Assembly: GCA_947579605.1 (NCBI GenBank)
Contig: OX388317.1
Span: 11,055,384-11,119,383 of the forward strand
Source: Athripsodes cinereus
Lineage: Eukaryota; Arthropoda; Insecta; Trichoptera; Leptoceridae
Direction: 5' to 3'
DNA: 64,000 nt
Of this stretch, positions 24,101-30,785 are shown piece after piece (position 1 is the stretch's first letter; every line of letters begins with the position of its first letter). The position numbers were made by a program, and so were the translations under genes. The notes under the pieces are model-generated. The model searched no databases. It saw nothing but the letters and a program-made list of their open reading frames with translations, and had not been told where the DNA came from.

Positions 24101-24973
24101 AGAGGGCACAAAATGAGCTTCCTGGCCCGTGGCAGGAAGTACTTTTGATGACAATTCTTTTTTATTAGTACTATCAGCCAGAGTCTTTGCTGGCTGAAGT
24201 ACATCAACAGCAGAACTTGAGCCAGAACTGACTTCTTTTTGATCTTTAACAACATTTATAGATGCTGTGGAAGTTGGTTTTCCTGCAGGAACAGATCCAA
24301 GGGCAATTTGATTACCAACTGTAGATTCAAGATTCTTTGATAACTGACCAATGTTATTATCTTTTTTAGATTGATTTAGAACATGCATACCATTGAATTT
24401 ATCGATATGCGAGTTTAAAATTTGGGTAATCCATAGAATAGATTTGCAAAAAGGTTTAAGTTTAGAATTTAACTCAAAACATAAAAGTTCGCATTGTAAT
24501 GAATTTGAAATTGTTTTCACAAATACATCCATATATTGTTTAGCATATTCTAAACCTGATGAAATGTTGAATATGTCTGCGTGTGATGAATTACAGAAAT
24601 CTTTTGCTATATCTGTGGAATCGAAATGGTCAAATATATTTTGTACTTCGGTTTTATTTACAGGCACTAGGGATCTGTAAGATGCATCTTTACGTAGTTC
24701 TGAACATAGGCGGACATTCAAATCAAAATATACCATGCAAAGAAAGGCATCTGATGTGTCTCTCGTAAAATTCGTTGGAGCTGGTTGCACTACATCGCAA
24801 CTTTTCAAGAAATCAACGATTTCTGGATCAGTCCAAGGTGTTTTGCAGGATTTAATGTCTACATGACCCTTAAAACGACCTAATATTGTTTTTCGAACGT
24901 CATTTGGTGGAACTTGGATACAATTAGCGCCGCAAAATAACAATAACAATACGAATTTTCTAATAAAATACAT
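1..24973 (-). CDS. TGN38/KCT2-like single-pass membrane glycoprotein gene (3' end beyond window)
   Basis: Gene assembled by splice sites and phase. Exon 1 is 24973-24041 (ends CAGGATAAT|gtaagt, phase 0), exon 2 is 22792-22618 (acceptor cag before ATGTCTTCC, donor gtaagc, phase 1), then either an alternative terminal exon 19036-18846 or exons 376-246 and 128 to past base 1. The product has an N-terminal signal peptide, a cysteine-rich ectodomain, an acidic Ser/Thr stalk, one membrane segment and a short basic cytoplasmic tail with Y-R-K-L. That order matches the vertebrate trans-Golgi proteins TGN38/46 and KCT2, which cycle between the trans-Golgi network and the plasma membrane through a YxxPhi signal. 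Ortholog identity is inferred from architecture and tail motif only; overall similarity was not measured. The 22 kb intron is packed with transposons. Exon structure is well supported, function moderately so. Confidence 0.72.
246..376 (-). CDS. Transmembrane exon of the TGN38-like protein
   Basis: Acceptor ttttccag at 377-384, first exon base 376; donor gtaaac at 245. The exon is 131 nt, entered with two bases that complete a Glu codon after exon 2 (phase 1). It encodes GHFVDSEDSHFFPY, then the membrane span FLFISGVLIVGYIVY, then HNKNK. The juxtamembrane HHNK/HNKNK basic stop-transfer after an aromatic YIVY is typical of the TGN38/KCT2 family. It competes with the 18846-19036 exon for the same upstream donor. 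Confidence 0.75.
601..747 (-). repeat. Family A retroposon tail copy 1
   Basis: One of about ten copies of a roughly 130-bp repeat. Read on its own strand it runs from a 'gaggtatgccacccatcc' start, through 'acatgca', to 'ccacttgtgggagatgccgtgatggtatg' in two blocks, ending in a TGAATGAA-type microsatellite. A variable 5' end and a constant simple-repeat 3' end suggest the 3' end of a non-LTR retrotransposon or a SINE using it. Its long tail is at 601-612 on the plus strand. Confidence 0.7.
886..1045 (+). repeat. Unclassified dispersed repeat, copy 1
   Basis: Shares about 160 bp with 60885-61055 in reverse orientation. Conserved blocks include acattgaaggacccaccg, ggaggtaccata and cagcctgaagggctggcc. 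Neither copy has a convincing ORF or terminal repeat, and I cannot assign a family. Confidence 0.55.
1249..3620. mobile_element. MITE (TIR GATGGCTTAGAGCACAG) split by a LINE
   Basis: Terminal inverted repeats of about 30 bp: GATGGCTTAGAGCACAGATG at 1249 and its complement ending at 3620. An uninterrupted 245-bp copy at 15798-16042 matches both flanks, so the LINE at 1405-3482 is an insertion. After the LINE about 30 bp (3495-3525) are absent from the intact copy, either deleted there or gained here. Superfamily not determined; the flanks give no clear TSD. Confidence 0.8.
1405..3482 (+). pseudogene. 5'-truncated non-LTR retrotransposon (RTE-like endonuclease-RT ORF)
   Basis: The long frame 1860-3494 (544 codons) carries reverse transcriptase: APGIDLIPSELL (finger region), motif A AFIDLEKAFDKV, motif B RQGCSMSPALFN and motif C IRYADDIALLAD, followed by the C-terminal LLYGCETWT and GRGRPRDAYMDQL regions usual for RTE-like LINEs. 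Upstream, 1405-1944 encodes the linker after the endonuclease but with a stop near 1470 and frameshifts near 1690 and 1940, and the endonuclease itself is absent (5' truncation). It ends in a TA-repeat tail and is flanked by a 12-bp TSD, tatatgtggtaa, at 1393-1404 and 3483-3494. The RT part is well preserved, so the insertion is fairly young, but the copy cannot be autonomous. Confidence 0.88.
3621..5035. other. Intronic AT-rich DNA, one Family A copy
   Basis: No supported gene. A Family A copy lies at 4204-4332 on the plus strand ('cctgaatgtctta ... ttacatgcaat ... cttgtaggatatgcc'). The rest is AT-rich with no structure I can support. Confidence 0.6.
4204..4332 (+). repeat. Family A retroposon tail copy 2
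   Basis: Matches the Family A blocks: gaggtat, cctgaatgtctta, ttacatgcaatta, ctgctggttacacc, cttgtaggatatgcc. Diverged at the 3' end, with no tail. Confidence 0.6.
5036..5163 (+). repeat. Family B LINE/SINE tail with a 5' hairpin
   Basis: Family B consensus reads 'gggttagttggaag ... cgataaactcgcc ... tgtacattg ... aatgtacagtgaag' followed by AATAAATAAATA. Here the 5' part is replaced by a perfect 19-bp inverted repeat (5044-5062 and 5068-5086, loop taaac), then the normal 3' half and A/T-rich tail to 5163. Very similar tails are widespread in moth and butterfly genomes, which supports the lepidopteran call. Confidence 0.6.
5231..5345 (+). repeat. Family B LINE/SINE tail
   Basis: Begins gggttagttggaaggtatcg, continues cgataaactcaccc and attgtacaataatg; diverged 3' half. 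Further plus-strand copies are at 32967-33075, 38320-38361, 43168-43306 and 52095-52233. Confidence 0.55.
5373..5715. mobile_element. hAT-like MITE (TAGGGATGTAACGAAT TIR)
   Basis: 343 bp, bounded by TAGGGATGTAACGAAT and its complement ATTCGTTACATCACTA with one mismatch. An 8-bp TSD, ctatgtac, is present on both sides (5365-5372 and 5716-5723). TIR and TSD lengths indicate the hAT superfamily. It contains at about 5455-5625 a C-run cassette that also occurs in three other hAT-like elements here. No transposase remnant. Confidence 0.85.
5739..6299. mobile_element. pogo/Tigger-like non-autonomous element
   Basis: TIRs CAGTGAAACCTCTATCTATC and its complement, 561 bp apart, flanked by TA on both sides (5737-5738 and 6300-6301). 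TIRs beginning CAGTGAAACCTC with a TA TSD are characteristic of pogo/Tigger elements (Tc1/mariner superfamily). It starts 15 bp right of the TSD of the hAT MITE. No transposase ORF. Confidence 0.8.
6623..6963. repeat. 90-bp tandem repeat, 3.8 copies
   Basis: The unit starts tacttagaggtacctcagat and recurs exactly every 90 bp (acaatgcatc at 6661, 6751, 6841 and 6931) with almost no differences. Each unit contains the palindrome gaggtacctc. Near identity means recent amplification or homogenisation. No coding capacity. Confidence 0.95.
6964..8014. other. Intronic AT-rich DNA
   Basis: No gene, RNA gene or element with recognisable ends. Only short homopolymer runs are seen. Confidence 0.55.
8015..8125. 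repeat. Short tandem repeat, 3 imperfect copies
   Basis: 'aaaagatttatttataact' recurs near 8015, 8056 and 8102, with ggagtaagta and a tattc-cacac spacer between copies (units of about 42-47 bp). Confidence 0.75.
8178..8363 (-). mobile_element. tRNA-derived SINE
   Basis: Read on the minus strand: gagttcgtcggtagcctgga (A box tagcctgga), then ggttcgatccc (B box), then a tRNA-unrelated body, ctttcacgacacaagctttt to gggtttataac, and a poly(A) tail that is the T-run at 8178-8194. The tRNA-like head still pairs at its ends (gagttcg with caaactc) and has an anticodon-like loop ttGAAca. Three relatives lie at 30.6-32.2 kb. An apparent ORF crossing it is incidental. Confidence 0.9.
8733..9327. mobile_element. 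Non-autonomous DNA transposon with GC-rich TIRs
   Basis: TIRs AGTGCTCGCG-GGG and CATGTGTCACCCA at 8733 pair with TGGGTGACACATGTGC and CGCGCGAGCACT ending at 9327. Inside, at about 8910-8940, a third copy of the motif (gggtgacgcatgtgtccccg then cacgagc) lies in the same orientation as the right end, so two right ends may compete. No clear TSD and no transposase; superfamily not assigned. Confidence 0.7.
9328..10038. other. Intronic AT-rich DNA
   Basis: No supported feature. Short ORFs here lack any recognisable domain. Confidence 0.5.
10047..10368. mobile_element. hAT-like MITE carrying the C-run cassette
   Basis: 322 bp with TIRs CAGAGATGCACA and TGTGCATCGCTG. The flanking 8-mers ctttaagg (10039-10046) and cgttaagg (10369-10376) differ at one base, the 8-bp TSD of hAT. 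The cassette lies at about 10175-10310 (ccccccgtcactg, aaatggtataggaatttg, actcctcagttttg). Confidence 0.75.
10500..10710. repeat. Perfect 102-bp-arm palindrome with hammerhead-like motif
   Basis: Left arm 10500-10601, loop ttcagat 10602-10608, right arm 10609-10710. Every base I compared in the two arms is complementary. On the minus strand the centre reads CTGAAGA, then a stem (gccta/taggc), then GAAAACG. CTGANGA-stem-GAAA is the catalytic-core order of a hammerhead ribozyme, although one extra base sits between CTGAAGA and the stem. Motifs of this kind occur in the terminal repeats of Penelope-like retroelements. The palindrome is directly visible; ribozyme and family are inference. Confidence 0.85.
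10711..13092. other. Intronic AT-rich DNA
   Basis: No supported gene. An (AAT)n run lies at 12029-12050 and another at 12093-12106. No TIRs or LINE tails recognised. Confidence 0.5.
13093..13259. repeat. Long-TIR foldback element or MITE
   Basis: Arms of about 70 bp starting gaaacaagtgtttctttcta and ending gaagcacttgtttc. Inner matches are tatagattattgattc, gagagagatgtct and ttatcaggttat. The arms differ at several sites and by a 6-bp insertion. No TSD could be fixed. Confidence 0.75.
13260..15797. other. Intronic AT-rich DNA with a small decayed palindrome
   Basis: No gene. At 14057-14132 an imperfect inverted repeat (attgtaaaactg ... cagttttacaat, with partial pairing for about 34 bp per arm) may be an old MITE end pair. 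The short ORFs here have no recognisable domain. Confidence 0.5.
15798..16042. mobile_element. Intact copy of the GATGGCTTAGAGC MITE
   Basis: 245 bp with TIRs GATGGCTTAGAGCACAGATG and its complement (two differences). It matches the element at 1249-3620 across its length and serves as the empty-site reference for the LINE insertion there (…tatatgtggtaagtactaat…, uninterrupted). Confidence 0.85.
16043..18521. other. Intronic AT-rich DNA
   Basis: No supported gene or element. ORFs here are short, AT-driven and lack recognisable domains. Confidence 0.5.
18522..18655 (+). repeat. Family A retroposon tail copy 3
   Basis: Contains ggcacggagagaacggcttg, catgtttgttacgtgc and ctggctaccccacttatgag, then atgccgtgatgatatag and a tag/tat tail. 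It lies about 190 bp beyond the stop of the alternative exon 18846-19036 and may reach its 3' UTR. Confidence 0.65.
18846..19036 (-). CDS. Alternative terminal exon with GPI-like hydrophobic C-terminus
   Basis: The acceptor tatatttccag precedes ATTATTCGG at 19036. Exon 2 leaves one base (G), and this exon starts with two bases (AT) that complete GAT, so the frame continues without a break for 63 more residues to a TAG at 18848-18846. The peptide is acidic and Gln/Glu-rich, then GMAGGASPVEVPING, then an uncharged hydrophobic tail ending at the stop with no basic cytoplasmic residues. Small residues, a short spacer and a terminal hydrophobic segment are the pattern of a GPI-attachment signal. 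A protein using this exon would be 432 residues. No AATAAA is visible in the 180 bases downstream, which is the main doubt. It could also be a tail-anchored isoform or a poison exon. Confidence 0.6.
19800..20925. mobile_element. PIF/Harbinger-like element with MADF relic
   Basis: TIRs GAGCCTGTCCGCACTGC and its near complement GCAGTGCGGACAAGGCC, 1126 bp apart, flanked by TTA on both sides (19797-19799, 20926-20928), the TSD of PIF/Harbinger. Extra subterminal copies of the CCGCACT(T)GCGA motif lie at about 19889 and 19992. On the plus strand 20040-20190 resembles a MADF-type domain, broken by a frameshift: DDIEIEKLM then, in another frame, PPVWDKFDQN. MADF/Myb proteins are the usual second protein of Harbinger elements. 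No transposase remains. Confidence 0.7.
21219..21452. mobile_element. Truncated copy of the GATGGCTTAGAGC MITE hosting a hAT MITE
   Basis: Removing the hAT insertion (21231-21424) and one TSD copy rejoins atggcttagag with cacagatgttgtaagtg, restoring the left TIR of the MITE family seen at 1249 and 15798. Beyond 21452 similarity stops, so the host is 3'-truncated. Confidence 0.75.
21231..21424. mobile_element. hAT MITE (CAGTGGTTCCCAAACTTT TIR)
   Basis: 194 bp, CAGTGGTTCCCAAACT at the left and AGTTTGGGAATCACTG at the right, flanked by the 8-bp TSD gcttagag (21223-21230 and 21425-21432). This TIR is standard for animal hAT elements. A related element is at 33777-34136. Confidence 0.9.
21965..22465 (+). 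pseudogene. Mariner transposase N-terminal relic
   Basis: Frame 21978-22205 gives VIRFLFLDGKSRSEIKE, DSSPSMATVKN and TATTEDNVTKI. After a frame change 22245-22340 gives VGHILYEILSMRKLS and LLTPDNKHN, then TTSEQCLTLFKSNQKEF. These are the helix-turn-helix region and following linker of a mariner-family (SETMAR-like) transposase. The catalytic DDD domain is absent after about 22440. Upstream 21885-21977 is probably its 5' UTR. Frameshifts and loss of the catalytic half make it dead. Confidence 0.85.
22453..22566 (-). mobile_element. LINE fragment (relative of 57467-57810)
   Basis: Similar to 57715-57810 (shared cattcattc, taacttatttacat, tttcattccacattcct-type and gttacgcac blocks). It is the part just upstream of the C-terminal ORF domain seen at 57467-57730, and abuts the end of the mariner relic. 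Confidence 0.6.
22618..22792 (-). CDS. Exon 2: acidic Ser/Thr-rich stalk
   Basis: 175-nt exon entered in phase 0 and left in phase 1. It begins directly after a cag acceptor with ATG TCT TCC; this ATG is an internal codon, not a start. It encodes a run of Ser/Thr (STTTSSQKSSSAS), then a Pro/Asp-rich acidic stretch ending GNTDPDDKDIE, with one base of the next codon left over. Acidic low-complexity stalks of this kind are usual in TGN38-type proteins. The donor is gtaagc. A 590-bp TIR element begins 79 bp upstream, in intron 1. Confidence 0.8.
22871..23460. mobile_element. TAGACCATTAAA-TIR element, expanded copy
   Basis: TIRs TAGACCATTAAAGGATGACG and (right end) GTGACCTTTAATGGTCTA. A 258-bp relative at 41529-41786 shares both ends and the internal blocks ggatgatttgcgcaatctga and caagcaaaag-aaatccatag. 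This copy is more than twice as long because of an internal 55-bp tandem expansion. Superfamily uncertain; the flanks allow a TA TSD. Confidence 0.8.
22936..23140. repeat. 55-bp tandem repeat, about 4 copies, inside the TIR element
   Basis: The unit contains caaacaaaaaggtggtatct and ctttctaactgcgctgttct. The aactgcgc block recurs at 22961, 23016, 23071 and 23126, exactly 55 bp apart. The relative at 41529 has only one copy of the first half. Confidence 0.92.
23461..24040. other. Intron 1 of the TGN38-like gene
   Basis: AT-rich, no element recognised. The 3' splice site of this intron is at 22793 and the 5' splice site at 24040. Confidence 0.6.
24041..24973 (-). CDS. Exon 1: signal peptide and Cys-rich glycosylated ectodomain
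   Basis: Encodes 311 residues. An upstream in-frame ATG at 24994 would add MFFYEIK; I chose 24973 because MYFIRKFVLLLLFCGANC then makes a compact signal peptide with a basic n-region and a leucine-rich core. The mature part has at least eight cysteines (for example in KSCKTPW, FLKSCDVV, FLCMVYF, LQCELLCFEL, KPFCKS), probably paired, and several N-glycosylation sequons (NFT, NKT, NSS, NIS, NQS). The last third is Ser/Thr/Pro/Lys-rich and looks like an O-glycosylated stalk. The donor at 24040 reads gtaagtg. The open frame runs a few codons past it (VSVI), which are intronic. No catalytic motif is visible. Confidence 0.85.
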
Positions 24974-25222
24974 TTTGATTTCGTAAAAAAACAAGAGTGA
25001 AGATTTTGTAAAAGAACAAAAGTGGTGATGAAAGTAAAGCGGATGTTAAATCGATCAATTCACATAATATATTATTATCACTAAACACACGACTACTTCA
25101 TCAATGATTCCATAGCACACAGCCTCACGAATTATAAACGCCAACACAAATTTCTTAGTTTTTCTAATCGCCGGACGAGCCACAATCCAGTCGAGCACGC
25201 GAGCAAAACCACAAATGGCTAG
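24974..25222 (-). promoter_or_regulatory. 5' flank of the TGN38-like gene
   Basis: Only 249 bp separate the chosen start codon from a large transposon at 25223. There is no convincing TATA box. The higher GC at 25130-25210 may mark the core promoter. The position is inferred from the gene start only. Confidence 0.35.
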
Positions 25223-25597
25223 TAGTGATGTCAAATTTGGCATATATCCGTTATTATCTACTCGTTACTTTGTTTTTTCGGTATACCGAGCGGGTAGTGC
25301 TCAGGATCCGCGGGTAGATAATACCGATCGGTATTATCTACCGATCGGTACTCTGTACTAGCCATTTCCGGGTAATACCGATGGATACTTGTGTATTCGT
25401 TATTAGCGATTTCCGGCTACTTTCTACCCATCGGTACTATGTACCTGCCGGTACTCGGTAATACCGACCTTCAATCCATCGGTAATGTGTACATATACGT
25501 ACCTACTGTGGAAGTATTGGTGCGCTGTGAGTGTATTGGTGTACCTACATTTAATGGCTTTTTACAAAAACTACGGGAAACCCTAGGACTTTGGGAT

Positions 25598-28500
25598 CAA
25601 TCAGTGTGACCAGATTTCAAAATAAAATTGTGAAAAACATTTAATCTATTCTTTCTCAATAACGACAATAACTTCATACATTAATTATTGATAATAATTA
25701 TAGTGTGAAATTCGTTCACCCATTTTGTGCTTTTAATACTCGTTTAAGGTCAAAAATTTTATACACGACTTTAATGTCTAGTTTTAAAGTTTTTTTTTTA
25801 ACACAAGTTACAGTACGCAGTGAAAACAGTGTGCTGGTACATACCGTTAATTAATAACATAATATTTATTTTCTTTGAATGTGTCGGGGAAGAATCGCGG
25901 CAATAGTGGACCAGATAGTGACGCTACTTACTTTGCCGAGACACTCGTTATTTTTGATGAGTACAAAGGAATAGGTGTTAAGATTAGTCAATATTTATTT
26001 ACTCTCATCTAGACTAGTTTAGTGTTTATGCTTAAAATTGAAACACCTAATCTATGGAATCGAATATTTCAAATACTTTTGATACTATTCAAATAAAGAA
26101 ACGAATAGTACATCGATCAAAAAATTATAAAAGTACCTAACATTCATTAATTTGGGGGTTGAATTATTTTTATTTATTATATGAATACAGTCAACATTTA
26201 AAACTCTCTTTTTCTGGAGTCTGTGTTATGGTAAGTTTAATATCTTATTTTTGAGTAATACCTCTACACAGGCTTGTCCTCATGAGGTATAATACTTGTT
26301 TATAGGTATATATATATTTTTAGTCATAATGTATGGTATTAATTGACTTCTTGTGTTGTGTAAACTGTATGTATATAAATAAATAAATAATAAAAAATAA
26401 GTGTTGCCAAGATTATGTATTTTTGTACTTAATAATCTACGCACTTTTGACCTATTTCTAAAATTTATATATTTAAACCAAGGAGATCATGAATAATCTA
26501 AAAAATAAATGAAAATCGATCAAAAAATTTATTCTTAGAAAATATTCTTTAACAAAACCGAAGAGATCATTAAACATTTCAAAATTCTATACCATATCGA
26601 AAATTTGGCGACGGGGGGGGGGTAGAAATTTGAGAGGAGAGGTATTTACTGAAATTACTCTAAGGATTATTCCTTCCATCGGTAAAATACCCGTTATCTA
26701 ATAACGGGTATTTTGCTCGGATTACCCCACGGTACTCGGTATGAAATTATATCCGGTATTGACATCACTATCAATCAGTGTGACCAGATTTCAAAATAAA
26801 ATTGCGAAAAACATTTAATCTATTCTTTCTCAATAACGACAGTAACTTCATACATTAATTATTGATAATAATTATAGTGTGAAATTCGTTCACCCATTTT
26901 GTGCTTTTAATACTCGTTTAAGGTCAAAAATTTTATACACGACTTTAATGTCTAGTTTTAAAGTTTTTTTTTAACACAAGTTACAGTACGCAGTGAAAAC
27001 AGTAGGCTTGTGTAGTACATGTACTATTAGGAACTAATTCCCAGTACTGTACTAGAATGAACTATTCCGTATTTTATTCGCTCTGAGTTCTTTTAGTACA
27101 TTCATTCCCAATCGGACAGAACTAAAGTAATGCCGGTGACGTTCGGCATCTCCGCTCGGCGCCACTCGGTTTATGTCCGATCTTTAAACGAGTGCGAGTG
27201 AGATAGTTGATGTGATGATTCTATAAAGGATATAGTGCCTTCTCTTTTGCTTCTTATTAGTTCTTTTCGTTCTTTTAGTTCAGTGACGTCAAAGAACTAA
27301 TAAGAAGCACCAAGTACTGTACAAGTACATTCTATTAGGAAGTATTCTAGTACAGTGGTAGATAGATAGATTGGTGTTAGACTTTTTTAGTGTTTTGTTT
27401 TGCTATGAACATTGTAAATGGCGCCGATAAGGACGAATAAAGTATCATTACATATAACTTATATAACGGTGTTGTAAGCTAGTAGACTTCCTTAGTTAAA
27501 ATATTATCCCTTATGAACGTCTCATAAACATATAAAATAATAATGTAGTAGGTACCTACTGTCGATAGCAAAATTATTAAAATTAATTGAAATGAAAATC
27601 CAAAGCCTGCAAATTATGAAGGGAAATAAAATATTCTCTGAATTTTCTCTTTGTTAGTTACTAAGTATTGATTTTCATAATCACAAAATTACATAAATGT
27701 GCATTTCCTATGTATGTACTCTGTATGCATCCTAAATTCTTATTAGTACATGAACTAATTAGTATATGTACCCTTTATGCATCCTGTATTCTTATTAGTA
27801 CATGTACTACATTCATGACTGAATAATTTTGACATGGAAATATTCAGTGAACTAATAGTACTAATAGTACTAGAAGAGCGTACTAGTTCCGTAGGACAAT
27901 TGTACTAGATCAGATCGCTCCCAAAAATGACCGAGCAAGAACAAGCCTAGAAAACAGTGTGCTGGTACATACCGTTAATTAATAACATAATATTTATTTT
28001 CTTTGAATGTGTCGGGGAAGAATCGCGGCAATAGTGGACCAGATAGTGACGCTACTTACTTTGCCGAGACACTCGTTATTTTTGATGAGTACAAAGGAAT
28101 AGGTGTTAAGATTAGTCAATATTTATTTACTCTCATCTAGACTAGTTTAGTGTTTATGCTTAAAATTGAAACACCTAATCTATGGAATCGAATATTTCAA
28201 ATACTTTTGATACTATTCAAATAAAGAAACGAAACATCGATCAAAAAATTATAAAAGTACCTAACATTCATTAATTTGGGGGTTGAATTATTTTTATTTA
28301 TTATATGAATACAGTCAACATTTAAAACTCTCTTTTTCTGGAGTCTGTGTTATGGTAAGTTTAATATCTTATTTTTGAGTAATACCTCTACACAGGCTTG
28401 TCCTCATGAGGTATAATACTTGTTTATAGGTATATATATATTTTTAGTCATAATGTATGGTATTAATTGACTTCTTGTGTTGTGTAAACTGTATGTATAT

Positions 28501-28894
28501 AAATAAATAAATAATAAAAAATAAGTGTTGCCAAGATTATGTATTTTTGTACTTAATAATCTACGCACTTTTGACCTATTTCTAAAATTTATATATTTAA
28601 ACCAAGGAGATCATGAATAATCTAAAAAATAAATGAAAATCGATCAAAAAATTTATTCTTAGAAAATATTCTTTAACAAAACCGAAGAGATCATTAAACA
28701 TTTCAAAATTCTATACCATATCGAAAATTTGGCGACGGGGGGGGGGGTAGAAATTTGAGAGGAGAGGTATTTACTGAAATTACTCTAAGGATTATTCCTT
28801 CCATCGGTAAAATACCCGTTATCTAATAACGGGTATTTTGCTCGGATTACCCCACGGTACTCGGTATGAAATTATATCCGGTATTGACATCACT
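25598..28894. repeat. 1172-bp direct duplication
   Basis: atcaatcagtgtgaccag starts at 25598 and again at 26770. The copies are nearly identical, with a few substitutions, a 6-base deletion in copy 2 near 28230 (gaaacgaaacatcg against gaaacgaatagtacatcg) and a G-run length change. Copy 2 is interrupted at 27003-27949. Confidence 0.95.
27003..27949. mobile_element. hAT-like element, 947 bp, inserted in repeat copy 2
   Basis: TIR TAGGCTTGT and its complement ACAAGCCTA, flanked by the 8-bp TSD gaaaacag (26995-27002 and 27950-27957). Copy 1 of the surrounding duplication shows the empty site (gaaaacagtgtgctgg near 25825). The interior has many tagtac/gtactag subterminal motifs, as usual in hAT elements, and an inner inverted repeat cttcttattagttcttt with its complement at about 27250-27307. 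No transposase ORF. Confidence 0.9.
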
Positions 28895-28895
28895 A

Positions 28896-30609
28896 GCTGT
28901 CAGTCAGCTCCACAGATTATGTCAGCTCTATATCAGTGTTGCCAGACGTTTTTGTTCAGATAACGGAAAAAACCAAAATCATTGCTGATTGTAAAGTAGC
29001 ATTCACATTGCTTCACTTTGGATGATCATCAAGAGTGTCAGGGTCAAACCTGTTCATCGAAAGTGAACACGTCTGTTCACACTTGTTCATCTTATGCTTT
29101 CACTGCCATGTCAACACTCTCACTCATGTTGTATGTAGTTTAACATATTTTCGCACAAAAATAATTAAACAAATTCAAAAATGAAAAATAACACATTAAA
29201 TAAATTAATATAGCTCTCGACTGCATAATAATTTTGTACATGATTCTGACATTCAATACAAATTCATAGAGAATAAAACAAATAATAAGATGAAATTTGT
29301 TTATGGTCGTTTCAGTGAAAGGTCCTTTCATCGAAATTATGACGAGTGGTAATCTCTTTCCTCCGTCATCGCTAGTGATCACTATTGATGAAACGCCTGT
29401 CACACTTGTTCATCTTGGAGGATCATCCGGAGTAATCACTGAAAGTGAACGTATGTGAACGACCCTTAAGATAACACTTTACGCATTTTATTTAATTATA
29501 AAAAAAAAACAAAGTAATCGCCCGAAGTTATAATATAAGTAAAGGATAGAAATTCCGCATATTTCGTTACGAACATTAATATTTCGCATGTTTAGGACAT
29601 TTCATACCGTGGACTACGGATTTATTTATTTCGGTAATTATATAATTTTTTTTACAATATTTATGTATCTAGATCACGTGGGAAATGAAAACATGTGTAC
29701 GGGCGTATTCTACATTCTTTATGAGAAATATTGTTCCTTTGATATTGTCTGAGAGTGGTATTATCAATTAAATAGTACTGCACATGTGAACAGCGCTTAA
29801 TTAATTTGGTTCGTAACGCCGTGTCTCTGGTTTATAAGCAACGTTTTTGGTTTTTGCCGTAATAGTATAATTTATTAAAATGGCAACTGGCAAGTGGCAA
29901 CATTTAGAAGCGCTGAAACCTTGCTTTCAATTTAAAAAATATACAGCTGAGACATCATTTTTACATCTAAAAACATATTTCTTCTATTTTTTTTTCACGA
30001 ATGGCCCGGGACTATCAAACAGCTAAAATTTTACAGTCGCCCACGACTAAATCGTAAATGTGAATAGATGACCTAATACCCAGGTGATTTTTAAATTCTT
30101 TTGAAAATGGGAATCCCCTGTACACATACACTTACGTAAATTACAACAATTGTTTAGTTTTTTTGTAACAGCAGCGTTCCTTGCCATGTTTTATGTTATA
30201 CCTACTATATTTATTTATAGATCATACCATCGTATCCAAAGAAAGTTAAAGATTATTTACCTACCAATTAGGTACGAGCATGTATGTAGGGCAACTAGGT
30301 AGGTAACTATAATTATTAAATTTTATTTTAGTTTTATTGTTTCATTCTGTACATTTTATATTCCAGCATTTATTATCATATATTATTCTATATTCTATCT
30401 CTGTCAAATTATGATACCTATTTATTGATATATTATCATCTATTGATATACCTACTATAAATTGTCTTTTTTATTATACATACCTAATTGTTGTTAATTT
30501 ATTTACTATAAGTCTAATGACATGAAAATGCTCAGGCCGTAGATGTAAAATAAATAAGAACAAATTACCTGGCTCAGGTCTATCATTCAAATAAGTAATA
30601 TATTATTTC
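28896..30609. other. Intergenic DNA, possible decayed MITE at 28990-29465
   Basis: Partly matching inverted ends (attcacattgcttcacttt with gatgatc; ggatgatcc and aaagtgaacgtatgtgaac on the right) suggest an old DNA element between about 28990 and 29465. The rest is AT-rich with no gene. Confidence 0.4.
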
Positions 30610-30785
30610 GAGTTCATCGGTAGCCTGGAGGTAGAGTCTCGGCCTCTTGAACAAGGGGTCCGCGGTTCGATCCCAGGTGCCGGCAAATTCCCCTTTCACG
30701 ACACAAGCTTTTAGCTTACTGTGGAAGGTGTATAAAGTTGTGTTTGGGTTTATAACAAAACCCAGATATATCTTTAAAAAAAAAA
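30610..30785 (+). mobile_element. tRNA-derived SINE
   Basis: Same family as 8178-8363: A box tagcctggaggt, B box ggttcgatccc, anticodon-like loop ttgaaca, body ending gggtttataacaaaaccc and agatatatctt, then an A-run. Confidence 0.92.

Larger units (their letters stand above)
25223..28895. mobile_element. Large TIR element with internal tandem duplication
   Basis: Left end TAGTGATGTCAAATTTGGC, right end ATTGACATCACTA (11 of about 12 outer bases complementary). The left 375 bp is rich in accgatcggtattatc-type palindromes. A 1172-bp unit (25598-26769) is then repeated from 26770 to 28895, the second copy enlarged by a hAT-like insertion. Each unit holds a reversed C-run cassette (about 26540-26640 and 28650-28755). 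The ends resemble hAT MITEs but no clean 8-bp TSD is seen. It carries no recognisable coding region and sits next to the start of the TGN38-like gene. Confidence 0.75.

Noticed and set aside
24393..24680. 95-codon plus-strand ORF
   Set aside because: Antisense shadow of exon 1 of the TGN38-like gene.
30610..30700. Possible functional tRNA gene
   Set aside because: The tRNA-like head is continuous with a SINE body and A-tail and recurs at three other places.
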